Source: Siderastrea siderea
Taxonomy: Eukaryota; Cnidaria; Anthozoa; Scleractinia; Rhizangiidae
Reading direction: 5' to 3'
Length of the DNA: 64,000 nucleotides
Assembly: GCA_964030785.1 (NCBI GenBank)
Contig: OZ034969.1
Location: 46,800,701 to 46,864,700, forward strand
A program made the translations under genes and the position numbers. Positions 12,358 through 24,842 of this stretch are shown in pieces (the first letter of the stretch is position 1; each line of letters starts with the position of its first letter). Under the pieces are notes generated by a model. It worked only from the letters and a program-made list of their open reading frames with translations, searched no databases and was not told where the DNA came from.

Positions 12358-12618
12358 GGCATAGGCGTACGGGCACATTCGGACTTGGAGGGGCGGTGAT
12401 CTTCTTGCCCGAAAAAATTACACAATGCCCGAATGTGTAAGCGTTGAAATTTGGATATAAACGAACTTAAATTGCAAGAAAAACAAAAACGTTCACAATT
12501 CTCACGTCTACTGAAACTGTTATAACTCCAAAAACAGTTGTTTTCAAACCTCGCATACTCTATGAACTCTATTGACAAGTCTACTCATGCGATCAATCTT
12601 GTTAAAATTAAAAAGTTA

Positions 12619-15287
12619 TTAAAAGAAAAAGTTTTTCCTTCCGTGGCGCTGTCCGAAAGTGTTAATAATCTTGTCCATACTGTTAACAATAACTTTGTTC
12701 CCATAAGAGCGCTCAATGCACACGATAGCGAGGCTGTTCAGCCTATTTTGACCCATCGTGCTCCGAAGGTAGGTCTTCAAGCGTCGGAGTCCGCTGAATG
12801 AGCGCTCCGCTGAGCAGGACGTTGCGGGGATGACGGCCAGAATGGACGCGACCTTTGAAAATTCTGGGGTCATTTCATACAGGCTGTTTGCGTTCAACAC
12901 TTCGATGACTTCTGCAGGTGTTTTTATCGATTTCCCCACGTGTGCTGCCTTAAACTGACAGAACAGGCGTTGGTCTGCCTGGAGTAGCTCCCTGTCGGGG
13001 TTATAGTACCTGGCAACCCCGGTCGAAGCTAGCACTGGTGGGCGAATCACTTAGGGTGATGTCACCTAACGCACAAAGAACATCTTGATCATTGCCACTG
13101 AATCGAGTTTCAATTTCTGCCAGTACCTTATCCAGAGAGGTGTAAAAGGTGCTCACACGATGGTAGTCCTCTGGTTTTGATGGTGGAGGCGCTGCATTGA
13201 CGTTTTGCACGGTTTCCCAGACTAAAGCTTGTAAGCGAGTTGAGGGTTGTCGTCGCGGCACACGAGCATCGCGGAATGAAAACTCCGAGTCAGAAATCCA
13301 CGATTTCATCTTAATACCGATGCATTCACACAGTTTCCACTCTGAGGTGAAACTCTCCTCATTTCGGCAGCTTCGTAGAGTCGCCAAAGTCAAATTGGCA
13401 TTCCGCCTCGCCGTGATAACATCAATAGTTTTTCCCTGAAGGTAAGCACTCAAGCTGCTTGTATTAGATAAAATAATCTTCAAAACACGCAGACCGAGGA
13501 CAAACCGGAAATCACAGATTCCATGCAGAAGCGAGCGACTTTCCGAGTATGTTTTAGTGTCCTTGTCGGTGGATAATACTAACAATGCCTTCCCTATTCG
13601 CTCGAGCTGCTGGTCGACGGCTTTCACCGCTTCCCACCGACATGCCCATCTTGTTACACTTTGAGACTTCAATGTCTTAAGCAGACTACCTTCTTCAGTC
13701 TCAATGTCTCCAAACAAAGCGTGTCGCTTTGAACTAGCCTCTAGAAAATTGTACAGGCTCTGAATTGTGCCCAGAGTATTTCGCAATGGTTCCACTGTTG
13801 TCATGGTGTCTTGCAGTGCCAAATTTAACAAATGGCCATAGCAGTGCACATAAATCGCGAGGGGAGAGCATTCTTTCATTCGCGCACCGAGTCCCTTATT
13901 TACACCACTCATGTTACTTGCGTCGTCAAAGCACTCACCCACGATATTCTGGAGCTCTAACTGCAGCTTATTGATAACTTCTTTGACTAGTTGGTAAAGA
14001 GTTTCACCGTCTGTTGTTTTCGTCGCATGAAATCCGACAAATGCTTCTTTCTTACTGCCATTCGCTATGTAGCTGAGACAAAAGGACACTTGCTCGGCTC
14101 GGCTTAAATCGGACGTTTCATCAATTATGATCCCATACCAGCCGCTATCTCTTACATCCTTACAGATAAGTTCAATTATGAGGTCAGGAAAAATTTCCAG
14201 CAGCTCATTCTGGATGGATGGCGAGGTCCACTGAGCGTGGTTATGTAACTGAGTGTTCAATGTCTGTTCCAGCCAAGGAATGTCTTTACACCGAAGGTGC
14301 AAAAGCTCTAGAAAATTACCCCTGTTGACATCTGATCTTTGTCCGAGATTCGATCGGTCCTCTTCGTGACCTCTTTGAGCGATGTTTTGTTGGGCAGTGT
14401 AAAAAAGACATTCGATGATCACACGTAAAAACTTGCGGTTGCGTTGGACGTCCTTACGATGCCCATCATCAATGATGCTGATGATAGAAGAGGATTTCCG
14501 CTCCATCTGGCGGTATTCCAACCACTTTGTCATCGCCAGAGAGTGCGCGTCACTTTGATGGTGTTTTGTAAGGCGCTCAGGTTTCTTCCAAGTGGAAAAC
14601 GTGAAAGCGTTATCCTTTAAAAACGTGGAACACGCATAGCAAGTTGCAACCTTTCCATCTACTGAGTAATTTAACCAAGGATATTGTTTGAACCACTTTG
14701 GCTGGAAATCTCTGGTGAATGTTTCGTTCCCAAATCTTTGCGGGTTATATTCGCGGAGAGTCGGTTGCTGCGGCCCCTCACTTGTGGCCAGCCCTGATTC
14801 ACGTACTGCGTTATCATCTCTTTGTAACGGCACGGTCATCTCTACTTCAGGCTCCATCGCTACTTCCACGGTTTGCAGGCGAGAATGGTTGAGGTTCTTC
14901 AGTAGCTTCCTGAATAGGGACGTGTTCATCTTGGTCATCCTGCAGTTCCAGAACCACCGACACAGGCGAGATTTCAACTCTTTCAATGCCATCAGTTTGT
15001 ACATTGGAACAGGAACCAGTGTTATCTTGGTCATGTGCGTCAGTCTGGTTGTCTGATCTGAAGAGCTTCTGTGACGGCCGCGACTCCGCGGAGCTCTTGG
15101 TGAAAAAAGCAAGCTGACTCTGATTACGCTCACGTACCATAGTGAAAGCAACTTTCTGTCCTTTGTGCACAGTTTTGGCATGATTATCTTTATAATCGGA
15201 ATCGAGTTCCTTCTTACATACACCACAAATAACGCGCTGGCGATAAGGGCGTTTTCTTTTTCCTCTATCAGGCTCTTGATCCGTCAT
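12619..15287 (-). pseudogene. hAT transposase, ZMYM1-like (TTF zinc finger, DUF4371, hAT dimerisation), two frameshifts
   Basis: Cut-and-paste transposase of the hAT superfamily, about 900 residues if read through. Segment 1 (15287 to about 14890) starts MTDQEPDRGKRKRPYRQRVI and has a zinc-knuckle-like CGVCKKEL...H. Segment 2 (about 14890-13020) carries a TTF-type region (FQPKWFKQYPWLNYS, then CYACSTFL) and the RNase H-like core with GIIIDETSDLSRAEQ and GECFDDASNMSG, followed by HCYGHLLNLALQD and VTRWACRWEAV. Segment 3 (about 13020-12619) is the dimerisation domain: CSAERSFSGLRRLKTYLRST, then RLNSLAIVCIER. Frame changes lie near 14880 and at 13013-13022, where one extra G in a CGGGGTT run breaks the frame. 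With only two breaks the gene is fairly young. It lies nested inside the 17.6-kb element, divergent from the THAP gene. No convincing terminal inverted repeats were found. Confidence 0.85.
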
Positions 15288-15738
15288 AATTCAAGGTTCA
15301 GCTCTACCTCTCGATCTGCAGTCTAAAAATGGGACTTTGAATAGAGTACTTTAAGGTATCCGTTTACTTTCTGAATAAATCGATTTAAATTATGAAGTTG
15401 AAGCATCGGATGCTGTTCTTACCATTTCAAGCGTGACAAAAAGACCGTACCGCATTCCATAATAAAACTAAGTTGCGGAGCATAGTGCAGTGTGATGTTT
15501 TTTTACGTACTGATTAGTAATGTTTATTAAAAATTCAAGATTATAAGTTTTGATTCAAGGATTTCTTTTTGCCAAAAATTTTTTTCTAATGCAAATCGCA
15601 CGGGACTGTACACGATAAAACTAAGATAAAACACAGCTTTTGCACACGTGGCCGGCCTTTTGCTACACATAATACACCGATTCAGCCTAAGACCGGAAGT
15701 TGCATGAAAGTGAGGCCTAAGGGCTATCGTTCATCAAC
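15288..15738. other. Divergent intergenic region between hAT and THAP genes
   Basis: About 450 bp between two divergently oriented transposase genes. No element ends, TATA box or other feature could be fixed. One boundary between the nested hAT sequence and the larger element should lie here or inside the adjacent sequence. Confidence 0.4.
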
Positions 15739-17234
15739 ATGGCGTCTTCAAGTAAGCCGAAGAATTCAAGTCACAAATGTTGTACGGCTGCACTTTGTAG
15801 TAACCGTTCAGATAATCGACCAGATTGATTTTTCATAATTTTCCTTTGGACGAAAGGCTAAGAAAAATCTGGGATCAAAAAATGAAGCGTGGCGACAAAA
15901 AATTTGCTTCGAATGCCTCACTCTTTTGCTGTTCCGAACATTTCAGTGAGAAGGACAACAGGAAAAGTCTTACTGGCAAAAGACATGATCTTGTAACGAA
16001 TGCCGTTCCTTCCATTTTCCCATGGTCAGTTCCCAATGATGAAGTCTCTGAAAGGTCAGAAAGAGCGAAGAGTCGTGAAAAAAGGATTCAACCGTCTGCG
16101 GGCCCATCAGAGAGTATGGAAAACAAACATCATTTATGTGAAGCACTGGACATCTCTGAAAAGGAGACTCAAGACGAAGATTTAGATCAAAAACCACTCA
16201 CAAAAGAGGAATACTTAGTTGCTGAGAATTATGATCTTAAACAAAAGCTCTTTCTTTCAAAATTTGATTTGGAGAGGTTTGGATCGAATGATGATGACAT
16301 TTTTCTACACAGGATTTCAGAGTTACCGAGCTTTGATGGCATTTTGGAACTTTATTAAACCTTGCTCTGAGTCTCTGATGACTTGGAACGCAGCACGTGA
16401 TAAAGTGAAAGAAAGCTCCGTAAACAATGCTAATCCATTTCCTTTTTTGCAAGGACAGGAAAAGCAAAGAAATAGAAAGCGAGAAATAGAGCCAATCGAT
16501 CAGCTGTGGTTGTTTTTAACAAGGGTGCGTCTTGGTTTATTCGAGCGTGACTTAGCGCACAGATTTGGTGTCGCTGTAAGTACCGTCTCTGATATTTTCA
16601 TTACTTGGGCAAACTACCTTTACATCATGTTAGGAAGTTTGCCTGTATGGCCTTCAAGAGACAAGATAAAGCAGCACATACCAGATTCATTTAAAGGAAG
16701 GTATGAAAACGTACGGGGAATTCTAGATTGCACAGAGCTGAAAATTGTGAGTTGCCCAAGGATTATCAGAAGCACTCAGAAATGTACTCAGACTATAAAT
16801 CTCATGATACGTTTAAAGGGCTCATCTGCATTTTACCGAGTGGATGGATAACATTTGTTAGTCAATTATATCCAGGAAGAATAAGTGATAAAGAATTAGT
16901 GGAGAAGAGTAACTTCTGTCAATTAATTGAAATAGGGGATCAGTACCTTGCAGCCAAAGGCTTTGAGATCCATGAGCTGATGGCACTCAAAGGAGCAAGC
17001 TTATATATTCCTCCAAAGAGATTTTCTGCCACTGACCAGTTCACACAAAGCCAGTGTTTTGAGACCATGAGTATAGCAAATGTGCGTATTCATGTTGAAA
17101 GAGCAATTAAGCGAGTAAAGGCCTGGCATATTTTTAATCAAGTTCTGCCTCTTTCCAGCTTTGGGTCCATAAATCAGATCTGGACTGTTTGTGCTTTGCT
17201 GGTCAATTTTCAATATCCAATTATCTCCGTTTAA
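15739..17234 (+). pseudogene. THAP-domain DDE_Tnp_4 (HARBI1-like) transposase, broken by a stop and frameshifts
   Basis: Starts ATGGCGTCTTCAAG at 15739. The THAP zinc finger is recognisable: CCTAALC near the start, HNFP, W(DQKMKRG), then CCSEHF for the C-x2-H pair. An in-frame TGA follows NRPD (about 15822). A charged linker follows, then a change of frame near 16340-16355. The DDE domain begins about 16450 with a helix-turn-helix-like FERDLAHRFGVAVSTVSDIF. The catalytic motifs are GILDCTE (first D, about 16725), LYPGRISDKELVEKS (second D) and VRIHVERAIKR (E), ending at 17234. Another frameshift lies near 16735-16780, just after DCTE. The family moves DNA by cut-and-paste and the THAP domain binds the element ends. 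Read with the convergent SWIM/YqaJ gene, it is the likely transposase of the 17.6-kb element, now inactive in this copy. Confidence 0.85.
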
Positions 17235-17506
17235 AGCAACAAAGCTTTGAGATTTCTTGAAGTTGCATACATGGGATGGGTTCTCATGTGATGTGATTTT
17301 CAGGTATTGAATGTTCAACTAAAGAATCTGGAACTGTTTCAGGTCCTGTTCCTTTTTATGGGTCTCAACTTTGGGTTTACTCAATAATTGGCGGACCTGA
17401 TATGTGAAAGTGAATGTAAAACTATGCTGTAAATTGCAATTGGACAGACAGGGTACTCAGATTTAAAAGTGTTGGGGTGTGGTTTGAGAACTAGTGATGA
17501 TGATGG

Positions 17507-17507
17507 C

Positions 17508-17546
<39 letters not shown>
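17507..17546 (+). repeat. (AAT)n microsatellite
   Basis: About 13 uninterrupted AAT triplets, downstream of the THAP transposase remnant. Confidence 0.95.
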
Positions 17547-17547
<1 letters not shown>

Positions 17548-17639
17548 TAGGAATAAAACAAAAGTATTATCTCTACTTTCAATACTAAAAGTTTACCTGC
17601 AATTTCAAGTCTTCAAAAATAAGAGTCAAAATTTTCCAA

Positions 17640-17740
17640 AACAACAGTGTTGGAAATAACAGTCGGTCATCGGACATTGTCCGACCAAATTTCGAAATTG
17701 TCCGACCAATTTTGCCATATGGTCGGACATGATGTCCGAA
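17640..17740. repeat. Cluster of GTCCGACCAA motifs
   Basis: TGTCCGACCAA occurs twice with a reverse-complementary GGTCGGACAT and several partial GTCCGA forms within 80 bp. A further TGTCCGACCAAA and related AGGACACATGTCC occur at about 19909-19945. These may be ends of a small mobile element around the 17.7-19.95 kb segment, but I could not fix termini. Confidence 0.4.
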
Positions 17741-17859
17741 CACGAAAAACATCTTAGCTTTTTCCACTGAAGATTGTATTCAACGATTGCATTTGCTTTA
17801 AACCAAATTAAAATGATAACTGATAGTTTGTTTGTACAGTAGAAGTCTTGTCTTTTAGC

Positions 17860-18640
17860 GTTTTCCCGCACATTAGTCCGTTCTTACGGTACTAGTCTCG
17901 TCTGGACGTTTCTCCATATCGAAGTACGTTCCTGTCTCTGGTGTTACTGCTGTCATATCAATCGTTCTTGGTTCGTTACTTGGTTTATACAGTATTAATC
18001 CTCTCAACGTTTCTCCGTCATTAGTTCGGTTGTTTAGTTACTGTATTAGTCTTCTCAAAGTTTCTTCGTACGTTATTTCGTTTGTACAGTATTAGTCTTG
18101 TCTTCTCAACGTTTCTTCGTCGTTAGTTTGTTTGTACAATGTTAGTCTTGTCTTCTCGACGTTTCTCCGTCATTAGTTCGTTTGTACAGTATTAGTCTCA
18201 TCTTCTCAACGTTTCTCCGTCGTTAGTTCGTTTATACAGCATTACTCTTATCTTCTCAACGTTTCTTGGTGCGTTATTTCGTTTGTACAGTATTAGTCTT
18301 ATCTTCTTAACGTTCTCGGTACGTTAGTTCGTTTGTAGGTATTAGTGTTATCTTCTCAACGTTTCTGGGTACGTTAATTCGTTTGTACAGTATTAGTCTT
18401 ATCTGGTACGATAGTTCGTTTGTACAGTATTAGTCTTATCTTCGCCACGTTTCTCGGTATGTTAGTTCGTTTGTAAGCATTAGTGTTATCTTTCCCACGT
18501 TTGTTGGTACGTTAGTTTGTTTGTACAGCGTTAGTCTTATCTTTTCCACGTTTTACCGTACCGGTTAGTTCGTTCGTACCGTATTATGCTCTATCTTCTC
18601 GGCAATTCCCCGTAGGTGAGTTCGATCCTAACGTATTAAA
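17860..18640 (+). repeat. Minisatellite, about 50-bp unit
   Basis: About 13-15 imperfect units built on GTTAGTTCGTTTGTACAGTA followed by TTAGTCTTATCTTCTCAACG and TTTCTCCGT. Unit length is 50-52 bp with short deletions. The array decays towards 18.9 kb, where only scattered CGTTAGTTC and TTCTC.ACGTTT motifs remain. Units differ by many substitutions, so the array is not freshly expanded. Confidence 0.9.
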
Positions 18641-20154
18641 TAAATCTTGTCTTATGGCTGTTTTCCCTAACATAGAACACCCATACGGTACCAGTCTTGT
18701 CGTTCAACATGTACTCGTATGTTAATTATTCGTTTGCATTCCTTCTTTTCCGTAAGTTAGTTTGTCCACATGATATACGTCTTGTCGTCTCCACGTTTCT
18801 CAACATGTCAGTACGTTCAAACGTTTTATGTCGTCTTCTCGGCGTTTTTTCATATGTCAGTACGTTAATACCATGTTATTTTATATGTAAGTACTACATT
18901 TTATATTCTACGTAATGACTTCGACTCACATTACAAATGCAAGAAGTAAAAGTTACACTGTTGCTCGAGGCATTTATGTAAAGCAGAGTTCAATTCTCTG
19001 GTTTTTAATCAATGTGTCGAAATATGACAGATGTAGTTTTTCAAAACTGTCTGGGATAAATACCTGAATCAATTTTTTATTTTATATTAACAACCATGAA
19101 AGCTGTGCAAAAGAACTGACAACGTTTCGGCAATGGCTGGATGTCATTATCAAGACAAAGTACAAGTTTAATATACAAACAAGATAATTCTTCTAGCCCA
19201 GCTCGGTTTTAAATTCCCTGACTTTCAGTCAGGCTAATAGTAAATAAAGTAGTTACATTTGGAAGTAGCCCTACACTGATTTTAACACCCAATAATTACT
19301 GTTTAGGACTGTATCTATCAACCACTCCAATAGCTCCAACTCCAACGCAAGAGCATTTTATCAATTCGCTTTCATACTATCAGTCCACCAATCTTTTCAC
19401 AGTATTTACGTCAACAAGTACTAGTCTCGCATCTCCGATCTACAATCTACGTAGAACCTATTCTGAGAGAAAATATATGCCAAATATGGCAAAAATCCAT
19501 GCATTACTCACATGCTTGGTGCACGCAACAATGTCACACAATACCAAAATGTGTCACAAAATATCTCAACACAAGAAAAATGTCTCGCTTTTCGAATCTC
19601 TACAGTTACTTTGACAAGACTTTGACAAGAGGCTTCAATCAAATACGTCAGTGATAACAATAGTGAGAAACTGAACTCAAGTACCGGTATAAAAAGAAAT
19701 TTACTGCTTGTTATCAGAAGTCAATTAGTAATGACTGTAAAGTAGACATTGATATTTTGTCGTGATTAGATAAAGTATGGTGTTTTAGAGTGGTGTTCAA
19801 ATGCCACCCTAAATGGCATTATAAAACAAATAATTCAGATCGAGACATTTTTTTTTGTTTGTATGCAAGTTACATTATGCTAATTAGTGACTGATCAAAT
19901 TTGTAATATGTCCGACCAAACTGAAGATTTGAAAGGACACATGTCCTGCTAAATAAGAAAAATTATTTCCAGCACTGAAACAATACACAGAAATAACTGG
20001 TTCCACCATCACCTGTAAACTTGAGTACTCTTCTCTGTGCTTCAGTACATCCTAAAGTATAATAGCCCCTTTTTCAGAGATTTTTTCAAAGTCAACTTTT
20101 ATTTTCCATGAAACTATTTGTTGTTCCACAGTTCTAAAGACATAAACTGTTTTA
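18641..20154. other. Transposon interior with a Penelope-like 3' trace
   Basis: No gene recognised. At about 19106-19162 the sequence ACAACGTTTCGGCAATG followed by TGTCATTATCAAG resembles, on the minus strand, the 3' motif of Penelope-like retroelements (GATAATGAC, short hairpin, GAAACGT) and matches in layout the motif at about 25655-25690. The rest is AT-rich without features. Confidence 0.4.
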
Positions 20155-22105
20155 TTATGAAATATATTTCCTGTGAAAAGCAATTAAACTAGGCTTAATT
20201 GCATCCTCCCATCTTGACGATGATGTGACCTTGAGAACCAAAACTGGAAATGTTACATTAGTAAATATGACAAAGTCAGTCAATGGAATTCCACTGACCC
20301 CCATTTGCATCTGGGTTTGAAACCAATATTTATGCCTTTCTTTTACTACAAAGAAAGAGTTTGTTTCCATTACAGGGAAACTGCTTTCCTTTTGATGACC
20401 TTTTATTGCAGCCTCTGGTGACATATCCTGCTTGGACTCTAAGCATTTTATTTCCACATTTCTGTGCTCAATTTCACCATTGGCATACACTATTGTGCAA
20501 TTCTATCAGGGCTTGCTGCAAGAACATCATTTTCTTTGTCTACAATTAAGCCAACCGCTTGAACTGTTACTTCCTTGATGTCTGGCAATGATAATAGATA
20601 TTCTTTGTACATATCAGCTGCCACAGGTTCATTTTCAATACCAAAAATCAATCCTTTACTTTTATAGTTAAGATTTTTAGCTTGTGAATAGCTGACAAGT
20701 TTGTGGGGTGCTCCTCTTCTAGTGATTTTTTTAACTAGATTTTCTGGCATTTTTGACCCTTGTTTTTGCATATGAGAAAACACATCTTTACAGATACTGG
20801 CAGTTATTCTGTTTTGCTTTTGTTTAAACCAAGTAGGGTTCGTTGATTGCCCTCTTGTTGCCATTTCAATTTGCTTTTGCTTGTCTGTAAGAGTTTCAAT
20901 AAATAATGTTTTTGTTTGTGTTGTTAGCAGTTGTACTTCAGAGGCACATCTTGTGGTTGCAATAAAACTTGAACTATTCTGTTCTTGCCGTTGGTTATTA
21001 GCATTAGAATCTAATATCTGCCACAGCTGTGGCTCACCTTGTCCAAAAGGAGGAGTGCTAAGGGGTGACATATCTGATTCATTCTGCACAGTGGAGAGTG
21101 GAGCAGATGATTCATGATTCAAACTTGAATGTGGATTTAATCCTTGCCCGTGACTGTCTAGTGTTGTTTCTGTGGTAAAGTGGGTTGTACTGAAGACAGG
21201 ATTCACATTTTCTTTACCAGCAGGGAGGGTACTACTAAAATAGGGTGCTACCAAAGTTGGAGGCGGGTGTAATCTTGAAGTTGCTTGTGAATCGTTGAAC
21301 CTTTAGCAAGAGTGCCAACTATAGTCATTATTGTTGGAATTGTCTTTTCCTCTGGCAACATAACAGCAAAGGGTATACGGGCATTTATTTCCTGAAGATC
21401 TTGTCTCAGCTTAACAATTCCATCAACATCAAGCTTCCTGGACTTAAATGGTCTGGGATCATAAAACTGAGACTCAATACTCCTCCTCTTCCTGCCAGGT
21501 AAGTCAGACGCATGTCTTGGTTTAGTAATTTTTGAAGCCATCACTGGAGTGAACTCTACTTCTCTTTTACTCCCTTTTCCCCATTCCCTTGGTTTTGATG
21601 TGCAGCATCTGTTGTCAGGAGTGACATTTTTTAGCTCTGACTTTCTTGTCATGTCCTCAAGTTTCCAAATGAGAGCCATGACATGACAACAACATCCACT
21701 GTTGGAAGCCGGACACTGCCTATCACACTTTGCTGCAAGAATCTTTGGGGTCCCCCTTTGGTTACAAACTATTTTTAGCTTGTATTTAACGTTCCTCTTA
21801 TAGGAAGCCCAACAACAAGCACGGACGTATATGATATTATTTTCCGTGTTACTGTACACTTGTAAATCGTGTACAAAGTTCATCATACGAAGGCCTTTGT
21901 CATTTGAGTTTATAACAACGTCTGCATTGGTAAATTTCTTCATTGACTTACCAGAATTCTTTACCTGCTCGAAAGCATCCATAGGCACAAATGGAGGTAA
22001 AACAGAAAAGTCCTCTGAAAATTGCGTACTCTCGTCTGGTGGGAAGGTGTCTAAAATCAAACTACACGAACTTGCTTGTTCGCTGAGCTCGCTGATTGTA
22101 CCCAT
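20155..22105 (-). pseudogene. SWIM zinc-finger / YqaJ-type nuclease gene of the large transposon, frameshifted
   Basis: Starts MGTISELSEQASSC at 22105. The N-terminal part (22105-21248) has a SWIM-like zinc motif (CDRQCPASNSGCCCHVMAL). The next frame (about 21290-20490) and the last (20490-20155) together hold a YqaJ/lambda-exonuclease-like PD-(D/E)xK fold. The motifs are WFKQKQNRITAS, GIENEPVAADMY, the catalytic aspartate in AASPD, the E-x-K pair in VEIKC and the QTQMQM helix. One extra C after ATTGCA near 20498 puts a TAG in frame. A second frame change lies around 21250-21295 where the first two frames overlap. The family cuts or resects DNA. Its role in transposition is inference from its position in the element. 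The first codons lie in the right inverted arm. Confidence 0.8.
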
Positions 22106-24842
22106 TTAGAACAAAATTTTGCCATTGTTAAAATTGTCTCATCTGTGAAACAAAGTCGAGCAATGTAGCTTATCTTTCGTCCCTCTCCGCAACCCCTCCT
22201 CGTTTTTAGCGTTGGCTCGCATGGTTCATACATTCTCCTTTGCGGGTAGCAAGCAAACAAAACGACTGCTCGCAATGTACTTAAAGCGGGCGTCTTCACG
22301 TGGTTTTTTTTTTCACGTGTTTTCACGCATGGATTGGCTTTTTGTATACCCTCCTCAAACTAAAGAGCAGGCAAAGTTTAACACCCAAGTGTCCTTGAAA
22401 TTTTATAATCGGGGGAAATTCATTTATAACTTTTCGAGCCCTCTTGTTATCATAAAAGCCGACGACGTCATCCAAATACTCCCTTGAGATTTAATTTTAC
22501 GGTAACACTAAACTTAATCCACTGTAGTGATTTATGTCTCGACCATACATTGATAACCACACTGAGTTTTAACAATATTTGAGAAATACTTCTAAAATAA
22601 AGAAAATGGCAGCTACAGTTTAATAAACTGTTCACTCTCTGTGATGCCCTATAATTTACCCGGTAATTATATTCTGACTCCCCCTGTGCCTAGAACTACT
22701 ATTTACGGCCTTCATTCTTTTTCTTACCGTACTGCTAAACAATGGAACTTATAATTACTACCAGACTCTGTAAGGACTAGCAATTTTGTTAACTTAAAGA
22801 GAATTTTAGCTAACCTTGACACGCAGGCCTAAATACATATATCATACAAATAGAATGTAAATTTTGTAAATTTTGTGTATGACTCTTTTCATATATTTGA
22901 TATTCTGTGAATTTCTCATAGTGTATTTTGTTGTTCTTTTCACGGAAATATTAGCTTTCTAGCGACTCTCAAATTCGAGAAAAATAAAGTTTATGTTAGG
23001 TTATGTTATGTAATGTTAACGTAAAACTCGTCATGATCAGTTGTAGTGCATCAAACCTGTCCATAATGGGGACTGTGTAGTACGCTCCACACAATGGAAA
23101 AAGTAACATTCCTCGTGCGGCGTTGTGGTGCCTTTTCTTCTAGATATTATTTGTGGTCTAATACATTTCCTTTATGCTTTATTTCATTTTTTTTTTACGC
23201 CAGTGTAAAAACCGCCATAGCATTTATTAAAGTGCTGAAAATCAACATTTTCATATGCTGAAATAAAAATAAATCATACATCCGGTCAGCAGTCTTGCCC
23301 TCTCATTTCCGGTCTACAGCCCGATCTACGCGTTTTGTCAACAACAACTTCATGGCTTCTCAGAAAACGCAATGTCCCGCTCGATTATAGCCAGATACAT
23401 GTACTGGATCGTTACAGGCATGCAGTTGCAGCTTCATGGATGGATTTTATTGACGATTTTCAGTGCTTCGATGGCAGAAACCACAAATACAATCACTGTG
23501 TTTTGATCTGCTCAATGGTCCTTTATCAAGTATCTACGGACAAATGCGCCATCATCTGTGGTTTAAATCACCGACAAGTGGATGTAGGATGGAGCAAACT
23601 CTTAGGTTAGACCTGAATGCAAGATGCTGCGCTAGAATTGGCTTTAAAAAACGGAGCGAGCGAAGGAGAAACGCACGCGATCAATGCATGCTGTATAAAT
23701 TGGCAAAACTCACAAGGTAGGCTTTGTATCAATTCCTATTTCATCCAAACTCGTGTAACGAAAACCTTATAAATCAAAGTACGTTCACAGACAAGATTGC
23801 AAAGAATACCTTTGAAGCTTAAAAGGTCTATCCAAAGCTTTTCTGAGCGAAACAATGGAGCCTGAAAATGGCCAATTTTGACATTCATTCAAATTTTCCT
23901 CAAATGTGCTCAACGGCCAAGGCCATAATATAGTTTTCCCCAAAAAGATTTTACAACGTTTAGAATCTTTAGTATCCATGTAAACTCTGATGCTAATTTC
24001 GTTCCTGGGAAAAGAATACTTTGGGAGAAATTGCGAAAAAGGTTGTGCTTGTTTTGGCGGATTGTCAAAATGGCCGAAAGGTAACCTGGTTCAGCGATCA
24101 ATTTTAGCACGTTGATAAAAGTCAAAATATTTTAACATCAAGTTTTAGAAACTAGAGTAATAGAGCTTCTCCCTGGGGAATTTTTGTTTTAATTGGTTGA
24201 CATTCACCCGAGAACCAGACCAGTTTATTTTTGCTTTTTTAGGGCAGAATTTTTGCTCAAATATGACTTTGAGGGTAGCATGAGTGATTGCAGTTACCAT
24301 AGCAACGACACGTCTGCTGACCTTTATATGGCTGTTTTCGTTCATCCCCCCAGGCAACCTAACTTCACACAAAAAATGAACGGGGGTTCATTTGCAACTT
24401 TTGCCACACTTTCTCAGAGAACTGCTCTTAAAACAAAGCAAAATCATGAAATGACGTCACTAATTGGCTAAACTACGATAGAAAGAACTTACCAATGAGA
24501 GTGCTTGTCTGATTACATGTAATCAGCTTCAAAACACGTTTTAACGCGACACTCGTTCAGTAAAAGCTAAGAAGGTCTGTCAAGAGCAAATGATCATTTT
24601 CTCTTGGTTTATGCTAGAGTTCTCTGATTCTTCATCAGATGATTAAAGTCACACCACCAAGGTTGGTACCTTATATCAATTAAGCTTAATTTAACGAAAC
24701 AACTTTTAAATTCAAACTGGCTTAAAATGGAATTAAGCCTTTTAATAACGGTTAGAAAAATTGTAAAAATGCAAAGAAAACACATTTGGGAGACATACGG
24801 AAATAGAAAGAAATACGGAGATTGAAAACGAGGAAAAGAACT
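22096..24842 (-). repeat. Right inverted arm, containing an inverted copy of host flank
   Basis: Reverse-complement copy of 7051-9706 with scattered substitutions and small indels. Positions of about 24435-24842 are an inverted copy of collagen-locus flank 7051-7463, so the copying ran through the left transposon end into host DNA. It joins at 24842/24843 to a second, terminal copy of the transposon end. The inner end supplies the start codon of the SWIM/YqaJ gene at 22105. Confidence 0.9.
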
